DNA of 28,127 nt. It comes from an uncultured Oscillospiraceae bacterium. GTDB lineage: Bacteria; Bacillota; Clostridia; Oscillospirales; Oscillospiraceae. The notes under the pieces were generated by a model. It made no database searches and was not told the DNA's origin. It saw nothing but the letters and a program-made list of their open reading frames with translations. Below, piece by piece: positions 1 through 7,896 of this stretch. The stretch spans positions 1 through 28,127 of the forward strand of contig CAAEEO010000047.1 of NCBI GenBank assembly GCA_900754965.1, in the 5' to 3' direction. Positions within the stretch are counted from its first letter, which is position 1; every line of letters starts with the position of its first letter. Both the position numbers and the translations under genes were made by a program.

Positions 1-30
1 GGCTGGCGGGAGAATTTTCCCCCGCCAGCC
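1..30 (+). other. GC-rich hairpin upstream of livH
   Basis: Positions 1-10 and 21-30 are a perfect 10-base inverted repeat (GGCTGGCGGG pairing with CCCGCCAGCC) around a 10-base A/T-rich loop. No T-run follows, so it is not a classical intrinsic terminator. In liv operons the binding-protein gene often precedes livH. A hairpin in this place could end most transcripts of such a gene or protect its mRNA, but the upstream gene is outside the window and this is inference. Confidence 0.5.
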
Positions 31-85
31 ATGTCCATTTATGGGGATTGTTTCCCCTGCGCGTGAAAACGATGGCTGAAACAGA

Positions 86-118
86 GCCAATATGGACGGC
101 TGATTCCCGGATATTGGC
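86..118. repeat. 8-bp inverted repeat in the livH leader
   Basis: GCCAATAT at 86-93 is matched by ATATTGGC at 111-118, with 17 bases between. It sits 54 bases before the livH start. It could be an operator for a dimeric regulator or a weak RNA stem. I found no convincing -35/-10 pair in 31-171, so the livHMGF promoter is probably upstream of the window. Confidence 0.35.
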
Positions 119-171
119 CGTGTTTCCGCCATAGGAACCAGAGAGAAAAGAGAAAAAAGAGGTGCAACCGT

Positions 172-1074
172 ATGGAATTTCTTTCCTACCTTATCAGCGG
201 TATCAGCCTTGGCAGTGTGTATGCCATCATCGCACTGGGCTATACCATGGTCTACGGCATTGCAAAAATGCTGAACTTTGCGCACGGTGATGTGATCATG
301 ATCGGCGGCTACATTTCCTTCTGCGCCATGAGCTATATGGGGCTGCCCGGTTGGGTGGCATTGGCGCTGGCAATGGTCGTGTGTACTGTTTTGGGCATCG
401 TGATTGAGGGACTGGCATATCGTCCCCTGCGCGAGGCTCCCTCCCTGGCTGTGCTGATCACGGCCATCGGCGTTTCTTACCTGCTGCAGAACAGCGCACT
501 GCTGATCTGGGGCGCCACGCCGAAGGTGTTCCCCTCCCTGATCCCCGCCACCAATGCGGCGGGCGAGCCGAATATGATCCAGCTGTTCGGCGGTCAGCTG
601 TCCATTTCCTATATCTCCCTGCTGACTATGCTGTGCTGCATCGTGATTATGATCGGTCTGACCCTGTTTACCGGAAAGACAAAAATGGGCAAGGCCATGC
701 GTGCCTGCTCTGAAGATAAAGGCGCTGCCCAGCTCATGGGCATCAATGTCAACCGCACCATTTCCACCACCTTTGCCATTGGTTCCGGCCTGGCGGCGGT
801 GGCCGGTGTGCTGCTGTGCTCCTCTTACCCCACGCTGATGCCCACTACCGGTTCTATGCCCGGCATCAAAGCCTTCACCGCAGCGGTGTTTGGCGGCATC
901 GGCTCCATTCCCGGGGCATTTTTGGGCGGCATTCTGCTGGGCATCATCGAGGCGCTGGCAAAGGCCTACATCTCCACCCAGCTGTCCAACTCCATCGTGT
1001 TTGCCGTTTTGATCGTGGTGCTGCTGGTGCGTCCGGCCGGCCTGCTGGGCAAATACGTGCCCGAGAAAGTTTGA
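172..1074 (+). CDS. livH: branched-chain amino-acid ABC transporter permease LivH
   Basis: This is a 300-residue inner-membrane permease of the LivH type. It forms the translocation pore for leucine, isoleucine and valine (or related amides) with LivM. The N-terminus has the family pattern GISLGSVYAIIALGYTMVYG followed by LNFAHGD, and EGLAYRPLREAPSLAVLI lies near residues 83-100. About eight hydrophobic segments cover the chain. AGAGGTG lies just before the ATG. It is the first of four tightly packed genes: livM starts 10 bases after its stop. The length is normal for the family. The substrate could also be urea or short-chain amides, because such transporters share this family and the binding protein is not in view. 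Confidence 0.93.
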   Translation: MEFLSYLISGISLGSVYAIIALGYTMVYGIAKMLNFAHGDVIMIGGYISFCAMSYMGLPGWVALALAMVVCTVLGIVIEGLAYRPLREAPSLAVLITAIGVSYLLQNSALLIWGATPKVFPSLIPATNAAGEPNMIQLFGGQLSISYISLLTMLCCIVIMIGLTLFTGKTKMGKAMRACSEDKGAAQLMGINVNRTISTTFAIGSGLAAVAGVLLCSSYPTLMPTTGSMPGIKAFTAAVFGGIGSIPGAFLGGILLGIIEALAKAYISTQLSNSIVFAVLIVVLLVRPAGLLGKYVPEKV

Positions 1075-1084
1075 GGTGGCGGAG

Positions 1085-2152
1085 ATGAAAAAGAGTTTGA
1101 AGAAATCCAATTTTGTGGATTACGCCACCTATGCCGGTGTGATCCTTGCGTTCCTGGTGGTCAGTTTCCTGGCCAACGAGGGGATGCTGAAACGCTCCTG
1201 GATGTCCTGGCTGGTGCCAATCTGCAGCTATGTGGTCATGGCCGTGTCTTTGAACCTGACGGTGGGCATTCTGGGCGAGTTGAGCCTGGGTCACGCAGGA
1301 TTTATGAGTGTGGGCGCGTTTGCCGGCGTGGTGGCAGCCATGAGCCTGGGCGAAGTGATTCCCTCCGAGCCGCTGCGTCTGGCCATCGCCATGGTGGTGG
1401 GCGCCATCTTTGCCGGAATCACCGGCGCATTGGTGGGCGTGCCCGTGCTGCGGCTTCGGGGCGACTATCTGGCCATCGTGACCCTGGCTTTTGGTGAGAT
1501 CATCAAAGAGCTCATCAACTGCCTGATTGTGGGCCACGACAGCGAGGGTCTGCACATCATCTTCAATTTCAAAGGGTCCAAGGGCGTGGAAGACCTGCAC
1601 CTGCTGGAGGACGGCATCGTCATCATCAAGGGTGCGCAGGGGACGGCGGGAGTGGACACCATTTCCACTTTTGCAGCCGGATTCGTGCTGATTATGATCA
1701 CGCTGGTCATTGTGCTCAACCTGGTGCGCAGCCGTTCCGGCCGTGCCATCATGGCCATTCGGGATAACCGTATCGCAGCCGAAAGCGTGGGTATCAATAT
1801 CACCAAATATAAACTGATGGCGTTTGTCACCAGTGCGGCACTGGCCGGCGCTGCCGGTGCGCTGTACGGCCTGAACTTCTCTTCCATGCAGGCCACCAAG
1901 TTTGACTTTAACACCTCCATTCTGGTGCTGGTGTTCGTGGTGTTGGGCGGATTGGGCAACATTTGGGGCTCTATCATCGCCGCCGTGGTGCTGTATATCC
2001 TGCCGGAGGCTCTGCGATCTGTGGCAGACCTGCGGATGCTGGTGTACGCCGTGGTGCTGATCCTGGTGATGCTGGCCACCAACAGCCCTGTCTTCAAAAA
2101 TATGCTGGCGAAGATCATTCCCCACCGCCGGAAAGGAGAGCAGGCAGAATGA
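1085..2152 (+). CDS. livM: branched-chain amino-acid ABC transporter permease LivM
   Basis: This is the second membrane pore subunit, 355 residues with many hydrophobic segments. LivM-type motifs are visible: LSLGHAGFMSVGAFAG, then LRLRGDYLAIVTLAFGEIIK, and near the C-terminal side VFVVLGGLGNIWGS. I chose the ATG at 1085 over an in-frame GTG at 1076 because GAGGTGG at 1073-1079 is correctly spaced for 1085 only. Its stop codon overlaps the livG start (ATGA at 2149-2152), so translation of the two is probably coupled. It pairs with LivH, and the two ATPases LivG and LivF power the pair. Confidence 0.92.
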   Translation: MKKSLKKSNFVDYATYAGVILAFLVVSFLANEGMLKRSWMSWLVPICSYVVMAVSLNLTVGILGELSLGHAGFMSVGAFAGVVAAMSLGEVIPSEPLRLAIAMVVGAIFAGITGALVGVPVLRLRGDYLAIVTLAFGEIIKELINCLIVGHDSEGLHIIFNFKGSKGVEDLHLLEDGIVIIKGAQGTAGVDTISTFAAGFVLIMITLVIVLNLVRSRSGRAIMAIRDNRIAAESVGINITKYKLMAFVTSAALAGAAGALYGLNFSSMQATKFDFNTSILVLVFVVLGGLGNIWGSIIAAVVLYILPEALRSVADLRMLVYAVVLILVMLATNSPVFKNMLAKIIPHRRKGEQAE

Positions 2153-2994
2153 ACAAGAAATTTGAAAAACCGAAAATGGTACCGGTGCCCAGCCACTCCA
2201 TCATTCCCGATCGGGACCTGGGCACGGCACCCATTCTGGAATGCAGCCATCTGGGCATCGACTTCGGCGGCCTGCGGGCGGTGGACGATTTCAACCTGAC
2301 CATCGGCCGCACCGAAATCGCCGGTCTGATCGGCCCCAACGGCGCCGGAAAGACCACGGTCTTTAACCTGCTGACCAAAGTCTATCAGCCCACCCGCGGC
2401 ACCATTCTGCTGGACGGAATGGACACCGCCGGAAAGACCACCGCGCAGATCAACCGTATGGGCATTGCCCGTACGTTCCAGAACATTCGTCTGTTTTCCA
2501 ACCTGAGTGTGGAGGACAATGTGAAGATCGGCCTGCATAATCAGGCGCGGTATTCTATGGTGTCCGGAATTTTCCGGCTGCCCGGTTACTGGAAACAGGA
2601 GAAGGCTGCCCACGAACGGGCGATGGAGCTGCTGTCCATCTTCGATATGCAGGACATGGGCGATATGAAAGCCGGGTCCCTGCCCTATGGCGCGCAGCGC
2701 CGTTTGGAAATCGTCCGGGCATTGGCAACCAATCCCAGCCTGCTGCTGCTGGACGAGCCTGCCGCCGGCATGAACCCGTCGGAAACGGCAGAACTGATGG
2801 AGAACATTGTGCGTATCCGGAATATGTTCCGCATCGCCATACTGCTGATCGAGCACGACATGAATCTGGTGATGTCCATTTGCGAGGGCATCTGCGTGCT
2901 GAACTTCGGTCAGATCATTGCCAAGGGCACTGCGGAGGAAATTCAGGCCAATCCCGCGGTGATCGAGGCCTATCTGGGCAAAAAGGAGGGGTGA
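2149..2994 (+). CDS. livG: branched-chain amino-acid ABC transporter ATPase LivG
   Basis: This is a cytoplasmic ATP-binding subunit of 281 residues. Walker A is GPNGAGKTT (62-70), the signature is LPYGAQRR (178-185), Walker B is LLLLDEP (198-204) and the switch histidine is in LLIEHDM. The motif GIARTFQNIRLF is typical of LivG. The ATG at 2149 is preceded by AAAGGAGAG and overlaps the livM stop. An unusual point is the roughly 27-residue leader before the ABC fold begins at ILECSHLGIDFGG; most LivG proteins start almost directly at the fold. The gene ends four bases before livF. Confidence 0.93.
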   Translation: MNKKFEKPKMVPVPSHSIIPDRDLGTAPILECSHLGIDFGGLRAVDDFNLTIGRTEIAGLIGPNGAGKTTVFNLLTKVYQPTRGTILLDGMDTAGKTTAQINRMGIARTFQNIRLFSNLSVEDNVKIGLHNQARYSMVSGIFRLPGYWKQEKAAHERAMELLSIFDMQDMGDMKAGSLPYGAQRRLEIVRALATNPSLLLLDEPAAGMNPSETAELMENIVRIRNMFRIAILLIEHDMNLVMSICEGICVLNFGQIIAKGTAEEIQANPAVIEAYLGKKEG

Positions 2995-2998
2995 GTCC

Positions 2999-3700
2999 AT
3001 GCTGAAAGTACAGGATATCAATGTTTACTACGGCAGTATTCACGCCATTAAAGATGTCAGCTTTGAAGTCAATCAGGGCGAGGTCGTCACCCTGATCGGC
3101 GCCAACGGCGCCGGAAAGAGCACCATTTTGCAGACGATTTCCGGTCTGCTGCGGTCTAAGACCGGGTCTATTGAATTTCTGGGCGAGAATCTGGCCAATG
3201 TTCCGGCGCACAAGATTGTGTCCCGGGGTCTGGCCCATGTGCCGGAAGGCCGTCGGGTGTTTTTGCAGATGACCGTGGAGGAAAACCTGGAGATGGGTGC
3301 CTTCACCCGTCCCAACAGCGAGATCGACCCGGGAATCGAGGATGTGTATGAGCGGTTCCCCCGTCTGAAAGAGCGGCGCAAACAGATCGCAGGCACCCTG
3401 TCCGGCGGCGAGCAGCAGATGCTGGCCATGGGACGGGCACTGATGTCCAAGCCCCAGCTGCTGATGCTGGATGAGCCGTCCATGGGTCTGGCGCCCCTGT
3501 TGGTGGAGCAGATCTTTGACATTATCCGGGAACTGCACAAGGCGGGCACCACCATTCTCCTGGTGGAGCAGAACGCACAGATGGCGCTGTCTGTGGCGGA
3601 TCGCGGCTATGTGCTGGAAACGGGTAAGATTGTGACCACCGGCACCGGCGCGGCGCTGCTGAACGATGATGCAGTGAAAAAGGCCTACCTGGGCGCATAA
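2999..3700 (+). CDS. livF: branched-chain amino-acid ABC transporter ATPase LivF
   Basis: This is the second ATPase of the Liv transporter, 233 residues, the usual LivF length. Walker A is GANGAGKST (34-42), the signature LSGGEQQ (134-140) and Walker B LLMLDEP (154-160). HVPEGRRVF after the Q-loop region is a LivF hallmark. GGAGGGG precedes the ATG. It is the last gene of the livHMGF operon, and a strong terminator lies about 20 bases after its stop. No substrate-binding protein is present downstream, so the livJ/K partner must be upstream of the window or elsewhere. Confidence 0.93.
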   Translation: MLKVQDINVYYGSIHAIKDVSFEVNQGEVVTLIGANGAGKSTILQTISGLLRSKTGSIEFLGENLANVPAHKIVSRGLAHVPEGRRVFLQMTVEENLEMGAFTRPNSEIDPGIEDVYERFPRLKERRKQIAGTLSGGEQQMLAMGRALMSKPQLLMLDEPSMGLAPLLVEQIFDIIRELHKAGTTILLVEQNAQMALSVADRGYVLETGKIVTTGTGAALLNDDAVKKAYLGA

Positions 3701-3720
3701 CGATCGAAATTCGAATATAA

Positions 3721-3764
3721 AGCAGGCGTCCCTGTCCGAAAAAGACGGGGACGCCTGCTTTTTT
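3721..3764 (+). terminator. intrinsic terminator of livHMGF
   Basis: A perfect 12-base stem (AGCAGGCGTCCC at 3721-3732 with its complement at 3748-3759) encloses a 15-base loop and is followed by TTTTTT. It closes the liv operon. Confidence 0.92.
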
Positions 3765-3780
3765 GCGTTTTTGGTCCAGG

Positions 3781-3817
3781 GAAGAAAAACACCCCGGCAG
3801 AACGAATTCTGCCGGGG
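3781..3817 (-). terminator. intrinsic terminator of the htrA gene
   Basis: An 11-base perfect stem (3792-3802 with 3807-3817) has a CGAA loop. Read on the minus strand it is followed by TGTTTTTCTTC, so it ends transcripts from the htrA side. It lies 27 bases from the liv terminator, making a tail-to-tail terminator pair. A further 8-base stem (3823-3830 with 3836-3843) lies between it and the htrA stop. Confidence 0.82.
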
Positions 3818-3879
3818 CGTTTGCCGGGAAGAGGATTCCCGGCGAGGGGTATGGAAAAGAGAGGTGTGTAATAGCAAAA

Positions 3880-5325
3880 TTATGCGGCGTCTTCCTGAAA
3901 CTCAATGGAAGGCTGTTCCGGTGTGGTCTCGCCGGTCTGCTCCGGCGCGGCCTCGCCCAGGGTGACCGTGAGGGAGAGTCCCTCGCCGGCCCGGAACACG
4001 CCCAGACTCACCGTGTCACCGGCGCGATAGTTCCGCAGACTGACCCGAAGGTCCTCTTCCGTGAACACATCCTGATCGCCCAGCTGGTAGACCACATCGC
4101 CGGCTTTCAGTCCGGCAAGCTCCGCCGGGGAATCTTTGGCGACGGAGTAAATATAGGCGCCTTCCGTGCTGTTATAATACTGGGCGGCGCTGTAAGACAT
4201 GGTCACCACATTGATGCCCAGATAGGGTTTTCCAGTGACATATCCGTTGGTGATCAGTTCGTTGGCGATGGACATGGCATCATTGATGGGGATGGCAAAG
4301 CCGATGCCCTCAATGCCGGTGTCGGAATATTTGGCGGTGACGACGCCAATCACATTTCCGGCACTGTCGTAGACCGGCCCGCCGGAATTACCCTTGTTGA
4401 CGGCGGCGTCGATCTGGAACATATTGATCGCCGGTGCAGAATCGCCGGTGGTGATCCTCCGGTCCAAAGCGGTGACCTGACCGAAAGTCATGGTAAAGTC
4501 CAGCTCTCCCAGGGGGTTGCCCACGGCCTGTACCGTATCTCCTACATTGATGGCGTCGGAATTGCCGAGAGAAACGGCATCAAGACCGGTGGCCTGGATC
4601 TGCAGCACAGCGATATCATTGTCCTCTTCTGTTCCCGCGATGGTCGCGTTGTAAACGGTGCCGTCATGCATCATGACCTGCACATCGTAGCCATATTGAT
4701 CGGCATACTCGATCACATGGTAGTTGGTCATAATATACCCGTCTGCGGAAATGATGAATCCCGAGCCGGTGACGGCGGAAGAGGATGTTTGGCCAAAGAA
4801 GTTCTTGTAAGTGACCTCTGTGGTGATGCCCACCACCTGCTGACAGGCCATGTTGTAGATCTCCGCAGAGGACATGGTCGAATCACCTTGCAGCACAGCG
4901 GCAGGCGCATAGTGCTCATCAGAGACGGGAGGGGGAGTCGCAACGGTGTTTTTGTCGTCCTCAGTACGGCTGCTGTTCGGGGGAGTACTTTCTGCTTTGT
5001 CGCGGCGGTACAGCAGCGTGGCGGTTAAGCCGCCGCCCACCACGCCGCCCAAAAGGGCGCAGACCAGACACATACAGGCAGCCCGGACGAAAAATCCGTT
5101 GGGGATCTCTTCCCGTTCTTTGGGGTCCCGGTTTTCCTTGACGGTCTTGGCGTTGGGGACATAGCACCGGGGAAACCGGACGGTGTCCTCCGTGGATTCT
5201 ACCGCTGCATCCCGATACAGGACTTCTTTGGATTCCGGACGGACATAACGATAAGATCCATCGGGGGAAGAGGATGCACCGGAATCATCCGGAGCTTTCT
5301 TTTCTCGTTTACTTTGACCGAACAT
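3880..5325 (-). CDS. htrA: membrane-anchored HtrA/DegP-like serine protease with PDZ domain
   Basis: This 481-residue protein is probably an envelope protease that degrades misfolded exported proteins. The first 80 residues are charged and cytoplasmic, followed by one membrane segment (about 82-106). A low-complexity linker comes next, then a trypsin-like domain (about 150-345) with the full triad: His203 in MTNYHVIE, Asp237 in DNDIAVLQI and Ser315 in NKGNSGGP. One PDZ domain (about 364-455) includes KPYLGINV and SPAELAGLKAGD. The tail is acidic and rich in Glu, Thr and Pro. AAGGAGG precedes the ATG. It lies 105 bases downstream of mnmG on the same strand. I found no well-spaced promoter in that gap, so it may be partly co-transcribed with mnmG. 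Confidence 0.92.
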   Translation of the reverse strand: MFGQSKREKKAPDDSGASSSPDGSYRYVRPESKEVLYRDAAVESTEDTVRFPRCYVPNAKTVKENRDPKEREEIPNGFFVRAACMCLVCALLGGVVGGGLTATLLYRRDKAESTPPNSSRTEDDKNTVATPPPVSDEHYAPAAVLQGDSTMSSAEIYNMACQQVVGITTEVTYKNFFGQTSSSAVTGSGFIISADGYIMTNYHVIEYADQYGYDVQVMMHDGTVYNATIAGTEEDNDIAVLQIQATGLDAVSLGNSDAINVGDTVQAVGNPLGELDFTMTFGQVTALDRRITTGDSAPAINMFQIDAAVNKGNSGGPVYDSAGNVIGVVTAKYSDTGIEGIGFAIPINDAMSIANELITNGYVTGKPYLGINVVTMSYSAAQYYNSTEGAYIYSVAKDSPAELAGLKAGDVVYQLGDQDVFTEEDLRVSLRNYRAGDTVSLGVFRAGEGLSLTVTLGEAAPEQTGETTPEQPSIEFQEDAA

Positions 5326-5430
5326 GGAATCTTACCTCCTTGTCTATCTCAGAATGGTTTTCATTGTAACGGATATTTGTGTCAAAAAAGTGAACAAATA
5401 TCGAAGAAATTGCAACGATTTTCACAGGCA

Positions 5431-7302
5431 TCACCGGTTCTGTTCCAGCCACACCATGAGGGCGGCAATGTCTGCCGGGGACACGCCGGAAATCCGGCTG
5501 GCCTGACCAAAGTTGTCCGGACGGATTTCATTCAGTTTCTGCCGCGCCTCGATGCGCAGACCGGTGACGGCCTCGTAGTCCAGGTCGGCGGGCAGTTTGC
5601 GGGATTCCATGCGGGAGAATTCTTCCACCTGTTTCAGCTGCCGCTGGATATATCCTTCGTATTTCAGGTCGATGCCCACTTCCTCCACCACGGCCCGGGG
5701 CAGCTGAGGCCGTTCCGGGTCAAAGGGAGCCAGATCTGCATAGGACACCTGGGGGCGTCGAATCAGATCGGCCAGGGAGACGCCGCTTTTCACCGGGGCG
5801 GTGCCCAGGTCGGTCAGCAGCTCTGCCAGTGCGGGGGAGGGGGCGATATGGGTGCGGCGCAGCCGGGCAATTTCCTCGGCCACGGCGGCATATTTTTCTT
5901 CCACCTCGGCCAGACGGGCGTCCGATACCAGACCCAGCTGGTGGCCAATGGGGGTCAGCCGCTGGTCGGCATTGTCCTGCCGGTGGAGCAGGCGGTATTC
6001 CGAGCGGGAAGTCATCATCCGGTAAGGCTCATTGGTGCCTTTGGTCACCAGATCGTCGATCAAAGTGCCGATATATCCGTCGGAGCGACGGAGAATCAAA
6101 GGCTCTTTTCCCTGGAGTTTCAGGGCGGCGTTCACCCCGGCTACGAATCCCTGGACAGCAGCTTCCTCGTAACCGGAGGAACCGTTGAACTGTCCGGCGC
6201 CGTACAGGCCGGGCACTTTTTTGGATTCCAGAGTGGGCAGCAGCTCTGTGGGGTCCACACAGTCATATTCGATGGCGTAGGCGCAGCGGGTCATTTCCGC
6301 GTGGGTCAGACCGGGGATGGTGTGCAGCATCTGCACCTGCACTTCCTCGGGCAAAGAGGAAGAGAATCCCTGAATATACAGTTCCTGGGTGTTCAGACCC
6401 ATGGGTTCCACGAACAGCTGATGACGCAGCTTGTCCGGGAAGGTCATAATTTTGGTTTCAATGGAGGGACAGTACCGGGGGCCGACCCCTTCGATCACAC
6501 CGGAATAAATGGGACTGCGGTCCAGATTGGCCCGAATGATCTGGTGGGTGCGTTCGTTGGTGTAGGTCAGCCAGCACACGGCCTGGTTATAGGGCACGGC
6601 CTCGCTCTGGAAGGAGAAAGGCTCAATATCCTCATCGCCGGGCTGCACTTCCATTTCCGCAAAATCCACAGTCCGGGCGTTGACCCGGGGCGGCGTTCCG
6701 GTTTTGAACCGGCGCATCCGCAGTCCCAGACGCTCACAGCAGCCGGCCAGAGGCCCGGCTGCGGCCAGTCCGTCCGGACCGGAATCCTGAAGCACTTCGC
6801 CCACGATGGTCCGGCCGCGCAGGTAGGTGCCCGTGGCAATCACCACGGCCCGGCAGCGATAGGTCGCCCCGGTGTGCGTCACCACTCCGGAAACGGCGCC
6901 GTTTTCTGTCAGAATCTCCACCACTTCCGCCTGCTTGACCCGGAGATTTTCCTGAGACTCCAAGGTCATTTTCATCACTTCCTGGTATTTGCGCCGGTCG
7001 GCCTGAGCGCGCAGGGAGTAGACTGCCGGGCCTTTGCCCCGGTTGAGCATCCGGTATTGGATGCAGGCCTGGTCGGCGGCTTTGGCCATTTCTCCGCCCA
7101 GAGCATCCAGCTCCCGGACCAGATGGCCCTTGCCGGTGCCGCCGATGGCGGGATTGCAGGGCATATTTCCGATGGCATCCATATTGATGGTAAAGCAGAT
7201 TGTGTCCAGACCCAGCCGGGCGGCGGCCAGAGCGGCCTCAATGCCCGCGTGTCCGGCGCCGATTACTGCCAGATCGCAGACGCCTGCGTCGTATTGCTGC
7301 AT
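5431..7302 (-). CDS. mnmG: tRNA uridine-5-carboxymethylaminomethyl modification enzyme MnmG (GidA)
   Basis: This FAD enzyme acts with MnmE to install the carboxymethylaminomethyl group on wobble U34 of certain tRNAs. The length is 623 residues, normal for the family. The dinucleotide-binding motif VIGAGHAGIEAA starts at residue 13. Both family cysteine motifs are present: Cys49 in MPCNPAIGGTGKGH and Cys278 in GPRYCPSIETK. The C-terminal region has GYIQRQLKQVEEF, which fits the MnmE/tRNA-binding helical domain. GAGGTG precedes the ATG. Often mnmG sits beside mnmE and rsmG; here neither neighbour is seen, and the gene is divergent from a GntR/ABC operon. Confidence 0.96.
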   Translation of the reverse strand: MQQYDAGVCDLAVIGAGHAGIEAALAAARLGLDTICFTINMDAIGNMPCNPAIGGTGKGHLVRELDALGGEMAKAADQACIQYRMLNRGKGPAVYSLRAQADRRKYQEVMKMTLESQENLRVKQAEVVEILTENGAVSGVVTHTGATYRCRAVVIATGTYLRGRTIVGEVLQDSGPDGLAAAGPLAGCCERLGLRMRRFKTGTPPRVNARTVDFAEMEVQPGDEDIEPFSFQSEAVPYNQAVCWLTYTNERTHQIIRANLDRSPIYSGVIEGVGPRYCPSIETKIMTFPDKLRHQLFVEPMGLNTQELYIQGFSSSLPEEVQVQMLHTIPGLTHAEMTRCAYAIEYDCVDPTELLPTLESKKVPGLYGAGQFNGSSGYEEAAVQGFVAGVNAALKLQGKEPLILRRSDGYIGTLIDDLVTKGTNEPYRMMTSRSEYRLLHRQDNADQRLTPIGHQLGLVSDARLAEVEEKYAAVAEEIARLRRTHIAPSPALAELLTDLGTAPVKSGVSLADLIRRPQVSYADLAPFDPERPQLPRAVVEEVGIDLKYEGYIQRQLKQVEEFSRMESRKLPADLDYEAVTGLRIEARQKLNEIRPDNFGQASRISGVSPADIAALMVWLEQNR

Positions 7303-7342
7303 ATTGTGATCACCTCAAAGGTCGTTTTTTGTCGAACACTTC

Positions 7343-7371
7343 ATTTTACCTTGCGGCGGGAAAAAATGCAA
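7343..7371 (-). promoter_or_regulatory. sigma-A-type promoter of mnmG
   Basis: On the minus strand, TTGCAT (7366-7371) and TAAAAT (7343-7348) are separated by exactly 17 bases. The start codon at 7302 lies about 40 bases downstream of the -10. Confidence 0.6.
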
Positions 7372-7444
7372 CGGGGGAGAGCCCCATTCCCGGATGGAAA
7401 ATCGGGAAAATCCGGACAGACTGAAAAAAATCTCCGGAATTCTC

Positions 7445-7474
7445 TTGACAGAAGGGCGGTTGTTCCTGTAAAAT
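7445..7474 (+). promoter_or_regulatory. sigma-A-type promoter of the GntR-ABC operon
   Basis: TTGACA (7445-7450) and TAAAAT (7469-7474) are 18 bases apart. Transcription should start near 7481, inside the palindrome at 7477-7503. It is divergent from the mnmG promoter, and the two -35 elements are about 73 bases apart. Confidence 0.7.
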
Positions 7475-7476
7475 CT

Positions 7477-7503
7477 AACTGTATTAACCTGATTAGTATA
7501 GTT
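7477..7503. promoter_or_regulatory. candidate operator of the YtrA-type GntR repressor
   Basis: This 27-base imperfect palindrome pairs at 10 of 13 positions around its centre at 7490. Its outer half-sites are ACTGTA (7478-7483) and TATAGT (7497-7502), exactly 13 bases apart. From memory, the Bacillus YtrA operator is AGTGTA, 13 bases, TACACT, so the geometry is the same and the half-sites are close. It covers the predicted transcription start, the right place for repression. Confidence 0.6.
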
Positions 7504-7527
7504 GAGATATAAGGAGGGGACAAAACC

Positions 7528-7896
7528 GTGATCTCCATCAACTACAGGGACCCGCGGCCGATTTACGAGCAGGTCAAATTCTCGTTGCGGCGGCTGATCC
7601 TGTCCGGGAGCATGAAATCTGGAGACCGCTTGCCAAGTGTGCGGGAAATGTCCGCCTCGCTGGCGGTGAATCCGAATACCGTCCAACGAGCTTACCGGGA
7701 ACTGGAGCAGGAGGGCTATATCTATTCCGTTCCGGGCAAGGGCAGCTTTGTGGCGGATGACAACATTGTGGATCAGGGTCGGATCGACGCGCTGCTGCGG
7801 CAGTTCGACGAGGCCGTAACGGAGCTTTCTTTCATGGGATTTTCCCGGGAAGATCTGATCGGTCGAATCCGGCAGGGAGGTAGTCAGAATGATTGA
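7528..7896 (+). CDS. GntR-family transcriptional regulator, YtrA subfamily
   Basis: This short regulator has 122 residues. It has the GntR winged helix (about 10-75; RPIYEQV, GDRLPSVREMSASLAVNPNT, AYRELEQEGYI, GKGSFVAD) and only a brief helical tail (about 80-120) in place of a large effector domain, which defines the YtrA group. Such proteins usually repress the ABC transporter operon they head. The start is GTG at 7528, supported by AAGGAGGGG at 7511-7519. The stop overlaps the ATPase start by eight bases. A promoter and palindromic operator precede it. The inducing signal cannot be read from sequence; in relatives it is often a cell-envelope antibiotic. Confidence 0.93.
   Translation: MISINYRDPRPIYEQVKFSLRRLILSGSMKSGDRLPSVREMSASLAVNPNTVQRAYRELEQEGYIYSVPGKGSFVADDNIVDQGRIDALLRQFDEAVTELSFMGFSREDLIGRIRQGGSQND

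Noticed and set aside
5363..5385. A TTGACA (minus strand, 5380-5385) with TACAAT (5363-5368) as an htrA promoter
   Set aside because: The spacer is only 11 bases, too short for a sigma-A promoter. Other pairings around TACAAT give poor -35 hexamers.
5314..7512. A 732-codon open frame on the plus strand
   Set aside because: It is antisense to mnmG, which has complete FAD and cysteine motifs. No ribosome site or protein family pattern supports it.
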